Assembly (NCBI GenBank): GCA_012274445.1
Contig: JAAROD010000054.1
Span: 1,054,001 to 1,118,000, forward strand
DNA: 64,000 nt
Source: Sclerotiophoma versabilis
Taxonomy: Eukaryota; Ascomycota; Dothideomycetes; Pleosporales; Didymellaceae
Direction of reading: 5' to 3'
Shown: piece after piece, positions 12,158-21,637 of the stretch
How positions within the stretch are numbered: the stretch's first letter is position 1
Layout: each line of letters begins with the position of its first letter
Position numbers and translations under genes: made by a program
The notes under the pieces: model-generated
Told to the model about the DNA's origin: nothing
Databases searched by the model: none
The model's input: the letters and a program-made list of their open reading frames with translations, nothing else

Positions 12158-13622
12158 TTATATTATATCTTCATTATTGATCTGCATCTGTATCCGCATT
12201 GCTTCTTGCTCCCAGAAGTCAGCGAGCTGCTCTGCCCCCCGCCGCCCACCGAACTGAACGTCAGCATTCGCCATCTCTCCCTCGGCACCATCCATCAGTC
12301 GCTGGAAACATGCCTTATTCTTTGGATCATTGAAGTGCTGATATGGACGTCCGGGATCCAGCCAGGCGCCGCACAAATAGCAAAAGTGAGTTTTACATTG
12401 TGCGCATGTCATGTGGTTACCTGGTTTGAGTCAGTATTGCTTCGGACAAGGAGAATGAGCATGTCAACTTACAGCCAAACGACTTTTGACAGGGAACAGA
12501 ACAATAAGCACACGGTGAAGTGTTCTTCATGATAAAATTCAGAGATGCCTGATCTTCCTCGGTGAGCTGGTTGGCGTCACGGGGTTCGCAACGGACGAAG
12601 TCGCCGTGCCATGACGAAAGGCAAACAACACAGAAGGCGAGGGTGCAGTCTTCACAGACAGCTAGACGATCCATACCCCTGACGCCGACCAAGCGCTTCT
12701 CGGGTCCTGTGGAAGCATCCGGTCGTGGCTTGTTCTCCTCCTCCTCTGCCTCGGAGTCAGAATCGTCGATCTGGCTCACATCCGCGATCTTAGGGTATTT
12801 GTCTGATCGCATGGCACCCTGACACCATTGTCGCGGGCAGAATATGATGTTGGGGTCGGACTCCATCTTCTTCTTCCGCTTGATGTTGACATACCGTTCG
12901 ACTTGGTCACGGGGAAGCGGTATCTGCAACAACTCCTTCGGTGATATCAACCGCTCCTTCTTCTTCTTCTTCCCACCACCGCACTCTGTGGACATGCACT
13001 TTACGTTGTTGACAGCGCCCTCGGTAATGCAGTTGTTGTAGTAATCTTGCAAGCAGGCAATACAGAAGACGTGACTGCAGCGCTCCATGCGATAGCAAGC
13101 TGAGCCCTTCTTCGGCTCGAGGCAGACCTCACAGTCGAAGGTCTCCTTGTCGAACAGCTCGCGCTTCATGCGCTTGCTGTAGTCCAGCAGCTCTTTACGC
13201 ATCGAGGCAGGCAGCGTGAGCTCTTCGATAACAAAGCACGTCTCTGCCTGCTCCTGCAACGAGCTGATGTAGGCGAACAGTATCATGCCACCTCCATACT
13301 CGTCCCATAGCAACTTGGCCTCCTCTGCGAGCTTCTGGGCGACACTCTGTGGCAGCCAGGGCGGGGTAGTCGTGATCTTGATATGCGGCGGTTCATCGTT
13401 TGGGTACTCTGCAGGCAGGGCGATGTCGACATGAAGGGAGGGGAGGTAGGCCAGGCGCTGGACGTCCTGCTCAGGCACGAATGCGATAGGGTGCGGTTTC
13501 GTGGGGGCGACTAGCAAGTCGAGGGTCGCCGTGTACGGACCACCGGGGCCGATGACAAGCTCTGGATAGATGGACTGCAGCGTTTCGAGCTCTTCGGTGC
13601 GTTCGTCTGGCCTTGCGTCCAT
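12158..13622 (-). CDS. ITT1: RWD-RBR E3 ubiquitin ligase (Itt1/RNF14-like)
   Basis: Model: complement(12158..12420, 12473..13622), 470 aa, one 52-bp intron. Residues about 8-130 form an RWD domain (starts TEELETLQSIYPEL). RING1 begins at C164 (CEVCLEP...CYRMERCSHVFC), an IBR/BRcat region covers about 265-350, and RING2 spans the intron (CAYCSVPCQKSFGC, then NHMTCAQC...FCYLCG). Known for the family: RING2 takes ubiquitin from E2 onto one cysteine (the GCNHM Cys) before passing it to substrate. That residue, C384, is encoded by a codon split by the intron (T|GT). Splicing is therefore needed to make the active enzyme; reading on into the intron ends soon after. An acidic linker (EAEEEE) lies inside the BRcat part. 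It is head-to-head with the phosphatase gene, 364 bp apart. Substrates are unknown. Confidence 0.9.
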
Positions 13623-13986
13623 GGTAGTGTCTGGGGCACAGAGGTGTGTGGTCCAGGCGCGTGGCGTTGGACAGGTGTGTATTGCAGTCCGGGGCGCCAG
13701 CGACGGAGGAAGACGGAGATAGCCAAGGGCGCTGACGTGCAGTGGCGACTATCGATAGCGACGGCGAGTCAAGGCGAATGCGCGCCTGGAGAGTCCCATG
13801 GCGCATGAGTCAAAGTCTGCAGGCGCGTTCTGCACCGCGGCGAGGTCTCGAAGTGACAAGCCAGGCCATGGATGCTCCCGCTACGGCGAGAGGCGGCGCC
13901 AAGGGCGGACGCGCAGCCGAGCCCGCCGTCATCGCGCGCGTGCAGGACTCCGACCTTGCACTCTGCTTGTTGCATCCGCCGGCGAG
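13623..13986. promoter_or_regulatory. Shared divergent promoter region
   Basis: 364 bp of GC-rich DNA between the starts of two genes transcribed away from each other (RBR ligase on -, diphosphatase on +). It must hold both 5' UTRs and promoters. No specific motif is assigned. Confidence 0.5.
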
Positions 13987-14783
13987 ATGGAGAACCCTCC
14001 GCTTGCGTCGCTGTCGTTGACCCATGTCCACTATGTGCGTGCCCCGCTGGCCACGAGGCTGATGCCGATGCTGACCCTGCAAGAACCCCGCGGACCGCGT
14101 CTCGTACCTCTGTGCCTGGCTGGCCCTTGTGCCGCAGGGCCTTTGCGTAGTGTACGCGACGCTGATCTGGTCGAACCGCGAGATTGAGATTGGCCTCATG
14201 TTCGCCGGCCAAATGGCGTGTGAGGCCCTCAATTGGGTGCTGAAGCGTCACTTCAAGGAGGAGCGACCTCGGGGTGCGGCCCACGACCTCCCAACGCACA
14301 CGAGACGCCATGCTGACACGGGCAGAAATGCACGGCAAGGGCTATGGCATGCCTTCGTCGCACGCCCAGTTTGTCGCCTTCTTCTCCGTCACTCTGACGC
14401 TCTTCCTCCTGTTCCGTCACGTTCCTCACCCGACCGAAACTCACACGCCCTTCAGCTTCGCCGGCCGCGTTGTGCTGTCGCTCCTCGCCCTGGCCTCTGC
14501 GGGCGCCGTTGCTGTCAGCCGCATCTATCTGAGCTACCACACCCAGAAGCAGGTTCTGGTCGGCTGTGCTTGCGGCGCTTTGTTTGCCCTTGTGTGGTTC
14601 GCCTTCACCGCCTACTTGCGCAGAGCTGGCTGGATTGAGTGGGCACTCGGCACCTGGCTGGCAAGAGCTTTCCGTGTCCGAGACCTGGTCGTCCAGGAGG
14701 ACCTGGTTGACTCCGGTTGGGCACGATGGGAGGAGAGGCGCAATCGGCAGGCCTTCCGCGTCCAGGGCAAGAAGAGCAGGTGA
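13987..14783 (+). CDS. CAX4: Dolichyl-diphosphate phosphatase (PAP2 family, Cax4/Cwh8-like)
   Basis: Model: join(13987..14034, 14084..14273, 14326..14783), 231 aa, introns of 49 and 52 bp. The start ATG opens MENPPLASLSLTHVHY, which splices onto NPADRVSYLCAW as in the family. PAP2 signature motifs are present: K-X6-RP (KRHFKEERP), PSSH (GMPSSHAQF) and SR-X5-H (SRIYLSYHTQKQ). The usual Asp after the last His is Gln, as I recall for the DOLPP1/Cax4 branch. Several hydrophobic helices indicate an ER membrane enzyme. Role by family: hydrolyses dolichyl diphosphate in the ER lumen so the lipid carrier can be reused for N-glycosylation. The glucosidase I gene at 21,638 acts later in the same glycan pathway but is not adjacent. 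Confidence 0.9.
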
Positions 14784-15132
14784 TTCGACGTCATCCATAG
14801 CAAACTTATATCCCAGCAACCTGAGTACTGCCAATGTCAAATCCGGGTTTGGGAAACACCTCTCGCTCCAGCCCGCTTCCCCATGCGAAATTCATCATCA
14901 CAGACGAAATCATCTGCTCTGCCCTTCGAGCGCAGCCTGTGCAACTGCATGGGCGTGCGTCGCGTTCCACCTGTCCACGTGCACTGGCGCCACAACAAGG
15001 TGAAGGCAGCCAAAATACTGCATCACCACCAGCACCACTGACGCAAGGTCTCGCCCACTCCGAGCGCGCATCAACTCATCCATACGACTCGCCATCGCTA
15101 AACAACGAGTGGGCCAATATGGGCTGCCTGCC
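14784..15132. other. Intergenic, nothing recognised
   Basis: 3' flank of the phosphatase gene and 5' flank of the aquaporin remnant. No gene or repeat was seen. Confidence 0.5.
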
Positions 15133-15536
15133 ATGGTTTCAAACCCTATCAACCATCGAACCCTGCATTACGCGCTGCCCACTAAGCTCCCGTCCCACTG
15201 CACGATTGTCATACCCGCTGTAAGTCTGATCCTTCAAACTAGGTCAATGCAGTCTAACAAGACTCGAAGGTGACATTCGGCATGGTTCTGGCCGGCACAC
15301 TCCCTCCAATTCGTGGCCTCGTCCTTTTCCCAGCCCAGCTTCTTGCTGGAATGTGTGCCGCTGGTCTTGTGCAGTGCATGTTCCCCGGCGATATCACGAT
15401 CACCAACACCATGCTATCACCTGGAACCAGCATCGCGCAGGGTGTCTTCATTGAGATGTTCATGACTGCTGAACTTGTCTTCGTTGTACTCATGCTCGCT
15501 GCCGAGAAGAGTAACGTGATCACGGCGGCAAGATAG
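15133..15536 (+). pseudogene. Truncated aquaporin-like (MIP) gene fragment
   Basis: Model: join(15133..15219, 15270..15536), 117 aa, one 50-bp intron with donor GTAAGT and branch CTAAC. Across the splice it reads IPAVTFGMVLAGTLPPIRG and then continues as MIP helices (AQLLAGMCAAGLV, FIEMFMTAELVFVVLMLAAEKS). In fungal aquaporins the first stretch is normally ...NPAVTLGMVLAGTLPPIRG, so the first NPA box is degenerate (IPA). Upstream there are only about 25 residues with no likeness to the first membrane helices. Downstream the frame stops shortly after AAEKS, before the second NPA box and last helices. Such a fragment could not form a channel. It is most likely a decayed gene. A shortened expressed protein is possible but unlikely. 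Confidence 0.6.
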
Positions 15537-15966
15537 GTGCGCTACGCGTTTCCTTACACCTATCATACGGTAAGGCCGCCGGACTGGCATGTAGTATCGA
15601 CAACACTGTGCATTGCATCAACGCAGTCCATGTCTTGAAAGACCACTGAACTTCAGCGTTGCTCTCAAGCATGATAAAAGCGGGGTTAACTTAGGATTAG
15701 CGGTTTGCAGCTAATGCAACTTTTTCAAGAAACCAGTGACCCTTCTTCTCTAGTCTATGCATCTCATAAGATCTTTCGACCCCCCGCACAGTATAACCCC
15801 TCAACTACCTAGTAACTCTTCGTAACTGTCAGAGCATCTACTCCAAAAACCAAGGTGAGTTCCTGTCGGCAGTTTCAAGGTCGCTACCCGAGATCTGCTC
15901 AACGGTCAGTGCCATTCACAGCTAGGGTGGTGTGGATGAAACTTACCACTGAAGACGAATGACGCC
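15537..15966. other. Intergenic, nothing recognised
   Basis: Between the aquaporin remnant and the converging secreted-protein gene. It is fairly AT-rich near 15,660-15,760. No continuation of the aquaporin frame (no second NPA box) was found here. Confidence 0.45.
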
Positions 15967-16505
15967 TCAGTATCCACCCTCAGAGTTGGTGGAAGTGGGA
16001 ACGGTGTTGCCGGCCACAAAAGCCATATGTTCAATGGTACCGCACATGTAGGAGCCGCAAGTGCTGTAGAAAAGCGCTTGCAGGTTTTCGACGTCGACGG
16101 GGCCTTGAAGGCGGTGGTCGTTACCAGACTCAGACAGGGTGCAGTCCTTGCTCTATGGAGTATGTTAGCAATGTCTGGGAGCGAAGGATGAACGTGGGAG
16201 CTTGCTTTGTAGAAGACGCATGTTGCAGGCACGCAAATCTGGACGGAGCCGAGGACACGACCACTGCTGAAGTTTAGTCAAGGTGCTAGGCATGATACGG
16301 AAGGCACTTAAGAAACGTTGGTTTCACACTTAGGCGCCATCTTGTGCTGGATCAGGAAGAAAGGGCCGCCCGTGGAATTGTTGTATGGGTAGACCACGCC
16401 GACGTCGCGGATGAACTCGTTGTTCACCATCAGGTCGTGCGGAAGAGTGGCACCGGTGGAGGCCAAGAGACTAAGAACGATCTGGAAGATACAGAAGGCG
16501 TACAT
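15967..16505 (-). CDS. Small secreted cysteine-containing protein
   Basis: Best model: complement(15967..16152, 16206..16266, 16330..16505), 140 aa. The N-terminus MYAFCIFQIVLSLLASTGA is a good signal peptide. The mature part has VYPYNNSTGGPFFLIQHK, then GSVQICVPATCVFYK, then DCTLSESGNDH and STCGSYMCG, ending at GGY. The second intron (16153-16205) has a GC donor (AAA|GCAAGC) with a GCTAAC branch and TAG acceptor. The first intron donor is uncertain: GTGTGA at 16329 keeps frame but removes the KCETN codons, which otherwise run into a stop. No family is recognised. Size, secretion signal and paired cysteines resemble fungal apoplastic or effector-like proteins, but function is unknown. Confidence 0.55.
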
Positions 16506-16986
16506 GCTAGCGATGGGCGGTTGGTGTATAGTCAATGCAGGTCTGGAGAAAAACGAAAGGATGATGGATGAATGGCCTAGCAGAGGTTTGCGGGAATATA
16601 AAGTAGCAAAAGCTGCGCTGGGCGCATCTAAGAAGCGGCCGCAGTGAAGGTAGGCCCTTGCTAAGGGCGTTGAGAAAATTTGCATCAAGTGAGGAGTCAA
16701 GACGCACGACTAAGATCCCTGTTCTGAGCAAATTGCTAAGAGACAAAAAACTCGGGTTGGTTTAGGTACCCAGTTGGTGGGCCTGCCCTAATAAAGAAGC
16801 AGTCGATGTGGTGTACATTGCGCGTGAGTACGATGAGGTAGGCGAGAATGGGTGGCGGCACTACTATCAAGAATTAAAATCGTAGCGATACTATGATTGC
16901 TCAAGATTGCTGTATCAGTTATGGCAGTCGTCTGTGCTAAGTCGCATTCAATTGCCTGCACGAAGGAGCTGTGCGCTCGATCGTTC
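16506..16986. other. Intergenic, nothing recognised
   Basis: Promoter side of the secreted-protein gene and 3' flank of the SDR gene. No repeat or RNA gene was found. Confidence 0.45.
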
Positions 16987-18297
16987 CTAGTCGAAAGCTG
17001 AGGGCTCGATCGACTGATAGTCTTTCGCGATGTCGACAGCGTTACTGACATCTATAAAATCTTCCAGCTCTTCGCTTGTTGTCATCAACTTCTCTTTCAC
17101 CGCTGTCACGCCTTCGGACCCAACAATGTGGCGCGCCGGCGGATTATCGTGTCCGCCGATAGCAGTGAGAGCATGGACAGTCTCGGCGATGAGTGAGCTC
17201 TTGAGCACGGAAGGCAGCGGTGCATAGAGGGAAGTGACTGTGTCCGCATTCAACAGGTCACCCATAGTAGACTCGGCCATATTACCGTCTGGGCTCATTG
17301 TAGAAGTGCTGTAGGTAGGCGATGTCGCCTCTTCTGCAGCACGTGGGTTCTCGATACCGTCGAGCCTGTCAAGAATGCCAGAGAAGATCTCTCGAGCGAG
17401 TGGTGCTGGATTTTCTTCTGAAAGGTACTCCGGCATTGGCGGAACCGAGGTGATTCTGTTCGTGAGGACGTTGACTTCCATGTTGGCCTGGACAATGGAC
17501 ATTTTGACGTTGAAGGGTGCAATCTCATAGGCAAGGCTCTGCTTCAGGTCAGTAACAAAAGTCCATGGCACGGTCAGTACGTACGTCACAATAGCCCTCG
17601 ATCGCCCATTGCGACGAGCAGTACATGCCGAGCCCAGGGGTTCCGAGATGGCCAGCTAAGAAGCGTCAACGAAATTGTCGTCGCGAAGGTGAAGAATTCT
17701 TACTGATTCCTGTAATTACAATCATATGACCGTTTTTCCTCTCGCGCATCACAGGGAGTATGGCCTTGATGATGTTTACGTTGGCAAAAAAGTTAATCTC
17801 GAAGATCTCGTCCACAAGGCTGATAGTTCGACTGCTTTGCGCAAGCTCTTCGACAGTCCCAATGACAGCTGCAAGGTGGCATCCATCAGCTCAGTACGAT
17901 TGTCAGGGCTCATAGCATTACCTTCGCTAGCCGCGCAGAGCAACACGTCGATGCGCCCAAATGCCTCGACAGCCTCAGCAACCGCTGCTTGGCATTGTCC
18001 AACAATCCGTGCGTCCAGACCGACTACCCTTAGGCGCTCTCGCCATCTCTCTGTGCTCTTCACCTCTTCAAGGAAGGCCCTGAAGTCATCAACTTGGCCT
18101 TCGCTCTTCTCAAACTCAACAGGTATCACGCCTGCTACGACATAATCACCATGCTCGAGCACTTGCTTTGCCAAAGCTATCGCGATGGGCGAAACTCCTC
18201 TTGTGATGAACCAGACGCGAGGAGCGTTGTGAGGAGGAAAGTGAGGGGACCGCGGCCGCGTTGGCTTTGCAGTCGTCCCAGGCGCGTTACTCGTCAT
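16987..18297 (-). CDS. Atypical short-chain dehydrogenase/reductase-like protein
   Basis: Model: complement(16987..17538, 17585..17655, 17704..17868, 17922..18297), 387 aa, introns of 46, 48 and 53 bp that all restore frame. The Rossmann layout is clear: beta-1 VWFIT, IDVLLCAASEA, FEINFFANVNIIKAILPVM, then ITGITGHLGTPGLGMYCSS and QWAIEGYCDSLAYEIAPFNV. Two hallmarks are altered. The TGxxxGxG cofactor loop reads TRGVSPIA, and the catalytic YxxxK reads YCSSQ, so the Lys is Gln. A C-terminal extension of roughly 120 residues follows (MEVNVLTNRITSV onward). It may be a non-catalytic or specialised SDR. The fold is confident, activity is not. It is divergent from Elp5. Confidence 0.85.
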
Positions 18298-19158
18298 GGT
18301 GTTTCAGTGTAGGTAGCAGCGTTCATTTCGAGCTTCTCTCTAGCTTTTGCATTTTCAATGGTCCGGTGAGGTCTGCTTCGTGGTTCGCGATTTCGCGGAA
18401 GCAGCTACCTAACTCCGAGGGCACTAGTACGCTAGGGGCGCACCAACCCAAATGACGAGGGACATTCGCCTCTAACCAACAGCGTATCGAGAATCTACTC
18501 ATTCGATTTCGGATGGCCTTGTAAATACAAATCCAAGACACGATTCCAGAGTATTTTGTCAGCAATATCGCTTTTGACACCGTCAGCTAGCAAATCGAGG
18601 GGCAACACGAAATTTTCTACGTTATCGTTGTCCACTAAAGCTCCCCTTCACTTCGAGCAGCCAAGGTATGTCCTGTGTCGAACTATAGCTTTGAGCGCTG
18701 CCTTCTACTCTCCAGCCACACAGCAGACCAGCCTTCCAGGGTTGCCAAGCTCTCGAGTGCCACTCCTTTCACATCTCGCTGCCATCTCCTACCCACCCTT
18801 ACAATTTGTTTCGTAACCTTTGTCCAATCTGAGGTATTCTGCGTTAGAATCTGTCTTGTAGCCAAAACACCCAATGATGTTATATCAGCATAACATGAGC
18901 CTCGCTGACGTCAACTGGAATACAGCTCTCAAGGCTTCTGACCTCCTCCAACATCTCATACCGGCAAACGGTAGTCTTCCCGGCTGGTTAGTTCAACTGC
19001 GCGAAGAAAGACTGTCTGAAACGTCAGACAGTTCCAAGAAGTGCAAGCAAAGACGGCCGGTTCGCGCCGTTGATTGCAGTCGTTGGATCAAGAAGGGCAA
19101 CTATCAGATTAGCGGAATCCGCAAGCGCAAGCCGGAGGCTCGTCCACCGAAAGTTGGC
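18298..19158. promoter_or_regulatory. Divergent intergenic region SDR/Elp5, with in-frame extension
   Basis: Holds both 5' regions. From 18,862 to 19,159 the Elp5 frame is open without a stop (ATG at 18,874), so an N-terminal extension of 95 residues is formally possible. It contains a hairpin (19011-19032) and shows no family similarity, so I treat it as leader sequence. Confidence 0.45.
19011..19032. repeat. Perfect 9-bp inverted repeat (hairpin)
   Basis: ACTGTCTGA, then four bases AACG, then TCAGACAGT. It lies 127 bp before the likely Elp5 start codon. As RNA it would form a stable 9-bp stem-loop in the leader. Confidence 0.7.
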
Positions 19159-20178
19159 ATGGCACGACCAGCAAGTGTTGCGCAGTATCAGCGCCACTCT
19201 CTCCAGCTTATTTCCCGAGTGCTTAACATGCGCACCAACGCATCACCTTTCACACTCATCCTCGATGACCTCAACCAGCGTGCTATGCCCCTTATTGGCG
19301 AGCTGGTACGGCGAGGGCTGTCACGCAACTTAAACGTTGTAGTGGTGTCTTTCGAAGCAACGCGGTTCCACCCTGCTGTTCGCAGTGTTCCAGCATTCGG
19401 CGATGAGACGGGCGAGCAAATTCTACAGCATATCCGCAAGGCCATGAGCGAGGCAAAGGAGAGCCTGGTTGTTGTTGACTCGCTGTATGAGCTTATCAGT
19501 GTCAAGAATGTCGACATGGGCGCACTGTTTAATCTTGTGGCTGGCGAGTTCGCATCGACACTAGTTGGTGTCTATCACCAAGACACGATTCCCGACCAGG
19601 ATGCACACAAGGCTTACGCACCGCAGCCGCTCGATTTATTCAAGTATATGGCGACCACAGTGGTGACTTGCAAGTCCTTCGCACACGTGCTCGCTGCCAA
19701 AGCTGCCAAAGAGCGCAGTCTTCCTGAACCAACGCACGGACTGCTTCAGGGCGCCGAGGGCATCGTCCAGTGTCTGGACGCCAATGACCACCGTGGCATG
19801 GTGATGGAAGCAGAGTTCCGCCGCAAATCTGGGCGGCCGGAGAGCGAGAGATACTTTCTCCGGGCTGCACGCCGATCAGACTACAACGCGCCTTTGGCTG
19901 GTATGGCGTTTGGGACGTTGCGCCAAGAGTTTGTCACGCTGCTTGATCAAGTTCCAGCGTATTGCAGCAACGAGGTTACAGGACTCGTTAACGCTGCTGC
20001 CAACGAGATGGAGTCGACTTTCAATCTCGGACTTACAGACAAGCAGAAGCAGGCCCGCGAGGGCGTTGTACTGCCGTACTTTGACGCGCAGAAGGGTCAG
20101 GGCGCAGGAGAGGGTGGCCGCATTCTCTATGACATGGGCGAGGAGGATGACTTTGACGAGGAAGAGGACGAGATTTGA
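19159..20178 (+). CDS. ELP5: Elongator complex subunit Elp5 (Iki1)
   Basis: 339 aa, no intron. Start chosen at 19,159 because MARPASVAQYQRHSLQLISR is where family similarity begins; an in-frame ATG at 18,874 would add 95 residues. The core has a RecA-like fold without Walker signatures (SPFTLILDDLNQRAMPL, SLVVVDSLYELISV). The C-terminus carries the fungal Elp5 tail: STFNLGLTDKQKQAREGVVL, PYFDAQKG and GGRILYDMGEEDDFDEEEDE. Elp5 joins Elp4 and Elp6 in the ring that binds tRNA and helps the Elongator core place the cm5/mcm5 group on wobble uridines. The acidic tail is the most diagnostic part. Confidence 0.9.
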   Translation: MARPASVAQYQRHSLQLISRVLNMRTNASPFTLILDDLNQRAMPLIGELVRRGLSRNLNVVVVSFEATRFHPAVRSVPAFGDETGEQILQHIRKAMSEAKESLVVVDSLYELISVKNVDMGALFNLVAGEFASTLVGVYHQDTIPDQDAHKAYAPQPLDLFKYMATTVVTCKSFAHVLAAKAAKERSLPEPTHGLLQGAEGIVQCLDANDHRGMVMEAEFRRKSGRPESERYFLRAARRSDYNAPLAGMAFGTLRQEFVTLLDQVPAYCSNEVTGLVNAAANEMESTFNLGLTDKQKQAREGVVLPYFDAQKGQGAGEGGRILYDMGEEDDFDEEEDEI

Positions 20179-20550
20179 GTGCAAGGAGTGGTGTCACTTG
20201 CGGCTAGGGATGATGTGGACGGGGTTGTAGAGGAAGGAATGGAGGTGGTCCGTGATATACCCTGCATGTGGAGGAGTTTGACAGACGAATGTGATTTACT
20301 CGATTTACTTGGTTCACTTGATTCACTTGATTACTCTGATGGCAGGGTCGGTAAAGTCATGAGCGCAAGTACAGACTAGACTGTTGTGTTCGGCTGGCGC
20401 TGGGGGCTGTCATGGCCCTGCGGTCGATGATGGGCTAAACCTTCCGGATGTGGTATTTTTAGCGTCGGGTCTTGCATCACTACCCAGACTGCAACTTTGC
20501 GCGCAGCCACGGCTTGCTCTACTCACGCACACACACACACAACCAAGACA
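20179..20550. other. Intergenic spacer
   Basis: 3' flank of Elp5 and promoter of the snRNP gene. It contains a small run of TTCACTTGATT-type near-repeats (about 20,298-20,335) and a short CA-rich run (20,523-20,541) just before the next start codon, likely in its 5' UTR. Confidence 0.5.
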
Positions 20551-21144
20551 ATGTCAGACGACGAAAGACCACGCGGGCATGATGGCGATCGCGACAGCCG
20601 GCGCGAGCGAAGAGGCGGGCGCGACAACGAGCGGAGCAACACAGGCAGCGAACGGCGCAAGCGATCAAGAAGCCCACGGCAAGACGGACCCGGCTACCGC
20701 TCACGCTCACCATTTCGAAGAGACGGGCGCGAGGGCGGTGGAGGGCGCGGCAGCAGAGGGCGAGGCGAGCGCAGCGATGGCGGGCGCAACAACGACCGCG
20801 GCGCTCCCACAGGCCCACGCTCCGGCGCTGGAGCACGCGGCGCGCCGCCCAACGCGTCGCGGCCGGGCCCCAAGGCGGTCAAGGCCGACGCGTTCGACGA
20901 GGACGAGTACGAGTGCAAGGATGTGGTGATGAAGGAGGAACGGGCCAAGCCCGAGGGCATGGACGACGACACATGGGCGATGGCGCAGGTGATGGGGTTT
21001 GCGGGGTTCAAGAGCACGAAGAACACAAAGGTGCCGGGGAACGACAAGAACTTTGGGGTCCGGAAGGACAAGCAGATGGAGGCGCGACAGTACATGAACA
21101 GGCAGGGCGGGTTCAACCGGCCGCTGTCGCCAGGTAGGGGGTAG
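20551..21144 (+). CDS. SNRNP27: U4/U6.U5 tri-snRNP 27 kDa protein (SNRNP27-like)
   Basis: 197 aa, no intron. The first about 110 residues are an Arg/Ser/Gly/Asp-rich low-complexity region with SR-type stretches (RKRSRSPR, YRSRSPFRR). The C-terminal 60 residues are the conserved domain: MGFAGFKSTKNTKVPGNDK followed by NFGVRKDKQMEARQYMNRQ and GGFNRPLSPGRG. Known for the family: a spliceosome component that stabilises the U6 ACAGA-box/5' splice site region before activation; nuclear. Start codon choice follows MSDDERPRG, with CA-rich leader before it. Its 3' end lies 113 bp from a 21-bp minisatellite. Confidence 0.9.
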   Translation: MSDDERPRGHDGDRDSRRERRGGRDNERSNTGSERRKRSRSPRQDGPGYRSRSPFRRDGREGGGGRGSRGRGERSDGGRNNDRGAPTGPRSGAGARGAPPNASRPGPKAVKADAFDEDEYECKDVVMKEERAKPEGMDDDTWAMAQVMGFAGFKSTKNTKVPGNDKNFGVRKDKQMEARQYMNRQGGFNRPLSPGRG

Positions 21145-21257
21145 GCTCCAAGGGAGCGAGCGAGGCAGGCAACGGGCTGGACGAGAGTGCGGCGAGCATG
21201 CAGTGGCGGTGGAAACACGTGCACAGGTTCAAGTCTACTGAAATGACAATCCTTTTT

Positions 21258-21403
21258 GCCGTCTCGATGCAAAGGTTGGCCGTCTCGATGCAAAGGTTGG
21301 CCGTCTCGATGCAAAGGTTGGCCGTCTCGATGCAAAGGTTGGCCGTCTCGATGCAAAGGTTGGCCGTCTCGATGCAAAGGTTGGCCGTCTCGATGCAAAG
21401 TTG
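21258..21403. repeat. 21-bp minisatellite, seven copies
   Basis: Seven head-to-tail copies of GCCGTCTCGATGCAAAGGTTG, starting at 21258, 21279, 21300, 21321, 21342, 21363 and 21384. The last lacks one G. The copies are otherwise identical, pointing to recent expansion. Because 21 is a multiple of three, long spurious reading frames open on both strands (for example repeats of AVSMQRL). It lies between the snRNP gene and the glucosidase gene, about 235 bp before the latter's start codon. Confidence 0.97.
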
Positions 21404-21637
21404 ACCGCCTCCCTCCTTGACGGCTTCGACGGTGGTGGACATGGCCTTGCACGCGCATTCCGGGGCCGCTGTGCCGCGCTGGCCGCGCTTGGGGCTAGTG
21501 GGGCCAGTGGGCGGGCAGCCAATGACAGGCGCGCAACTCCGCGCGCTTCCAAAAAGCTACGTGTGCCCGCCAGGAAGCCGTCCGGAGGTGGAGGCGAGCC
21601 TTCATTCCTTACCTCCAGCGAGCCGGTGGTACAGACG

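Noticed and set aside
18874..19158. Elp5 starting at the first ATG (434 residues)
   Set aside because: Possible, but family similarity starts at 19,159 and the extension shows no domain; kept as an open alternative.
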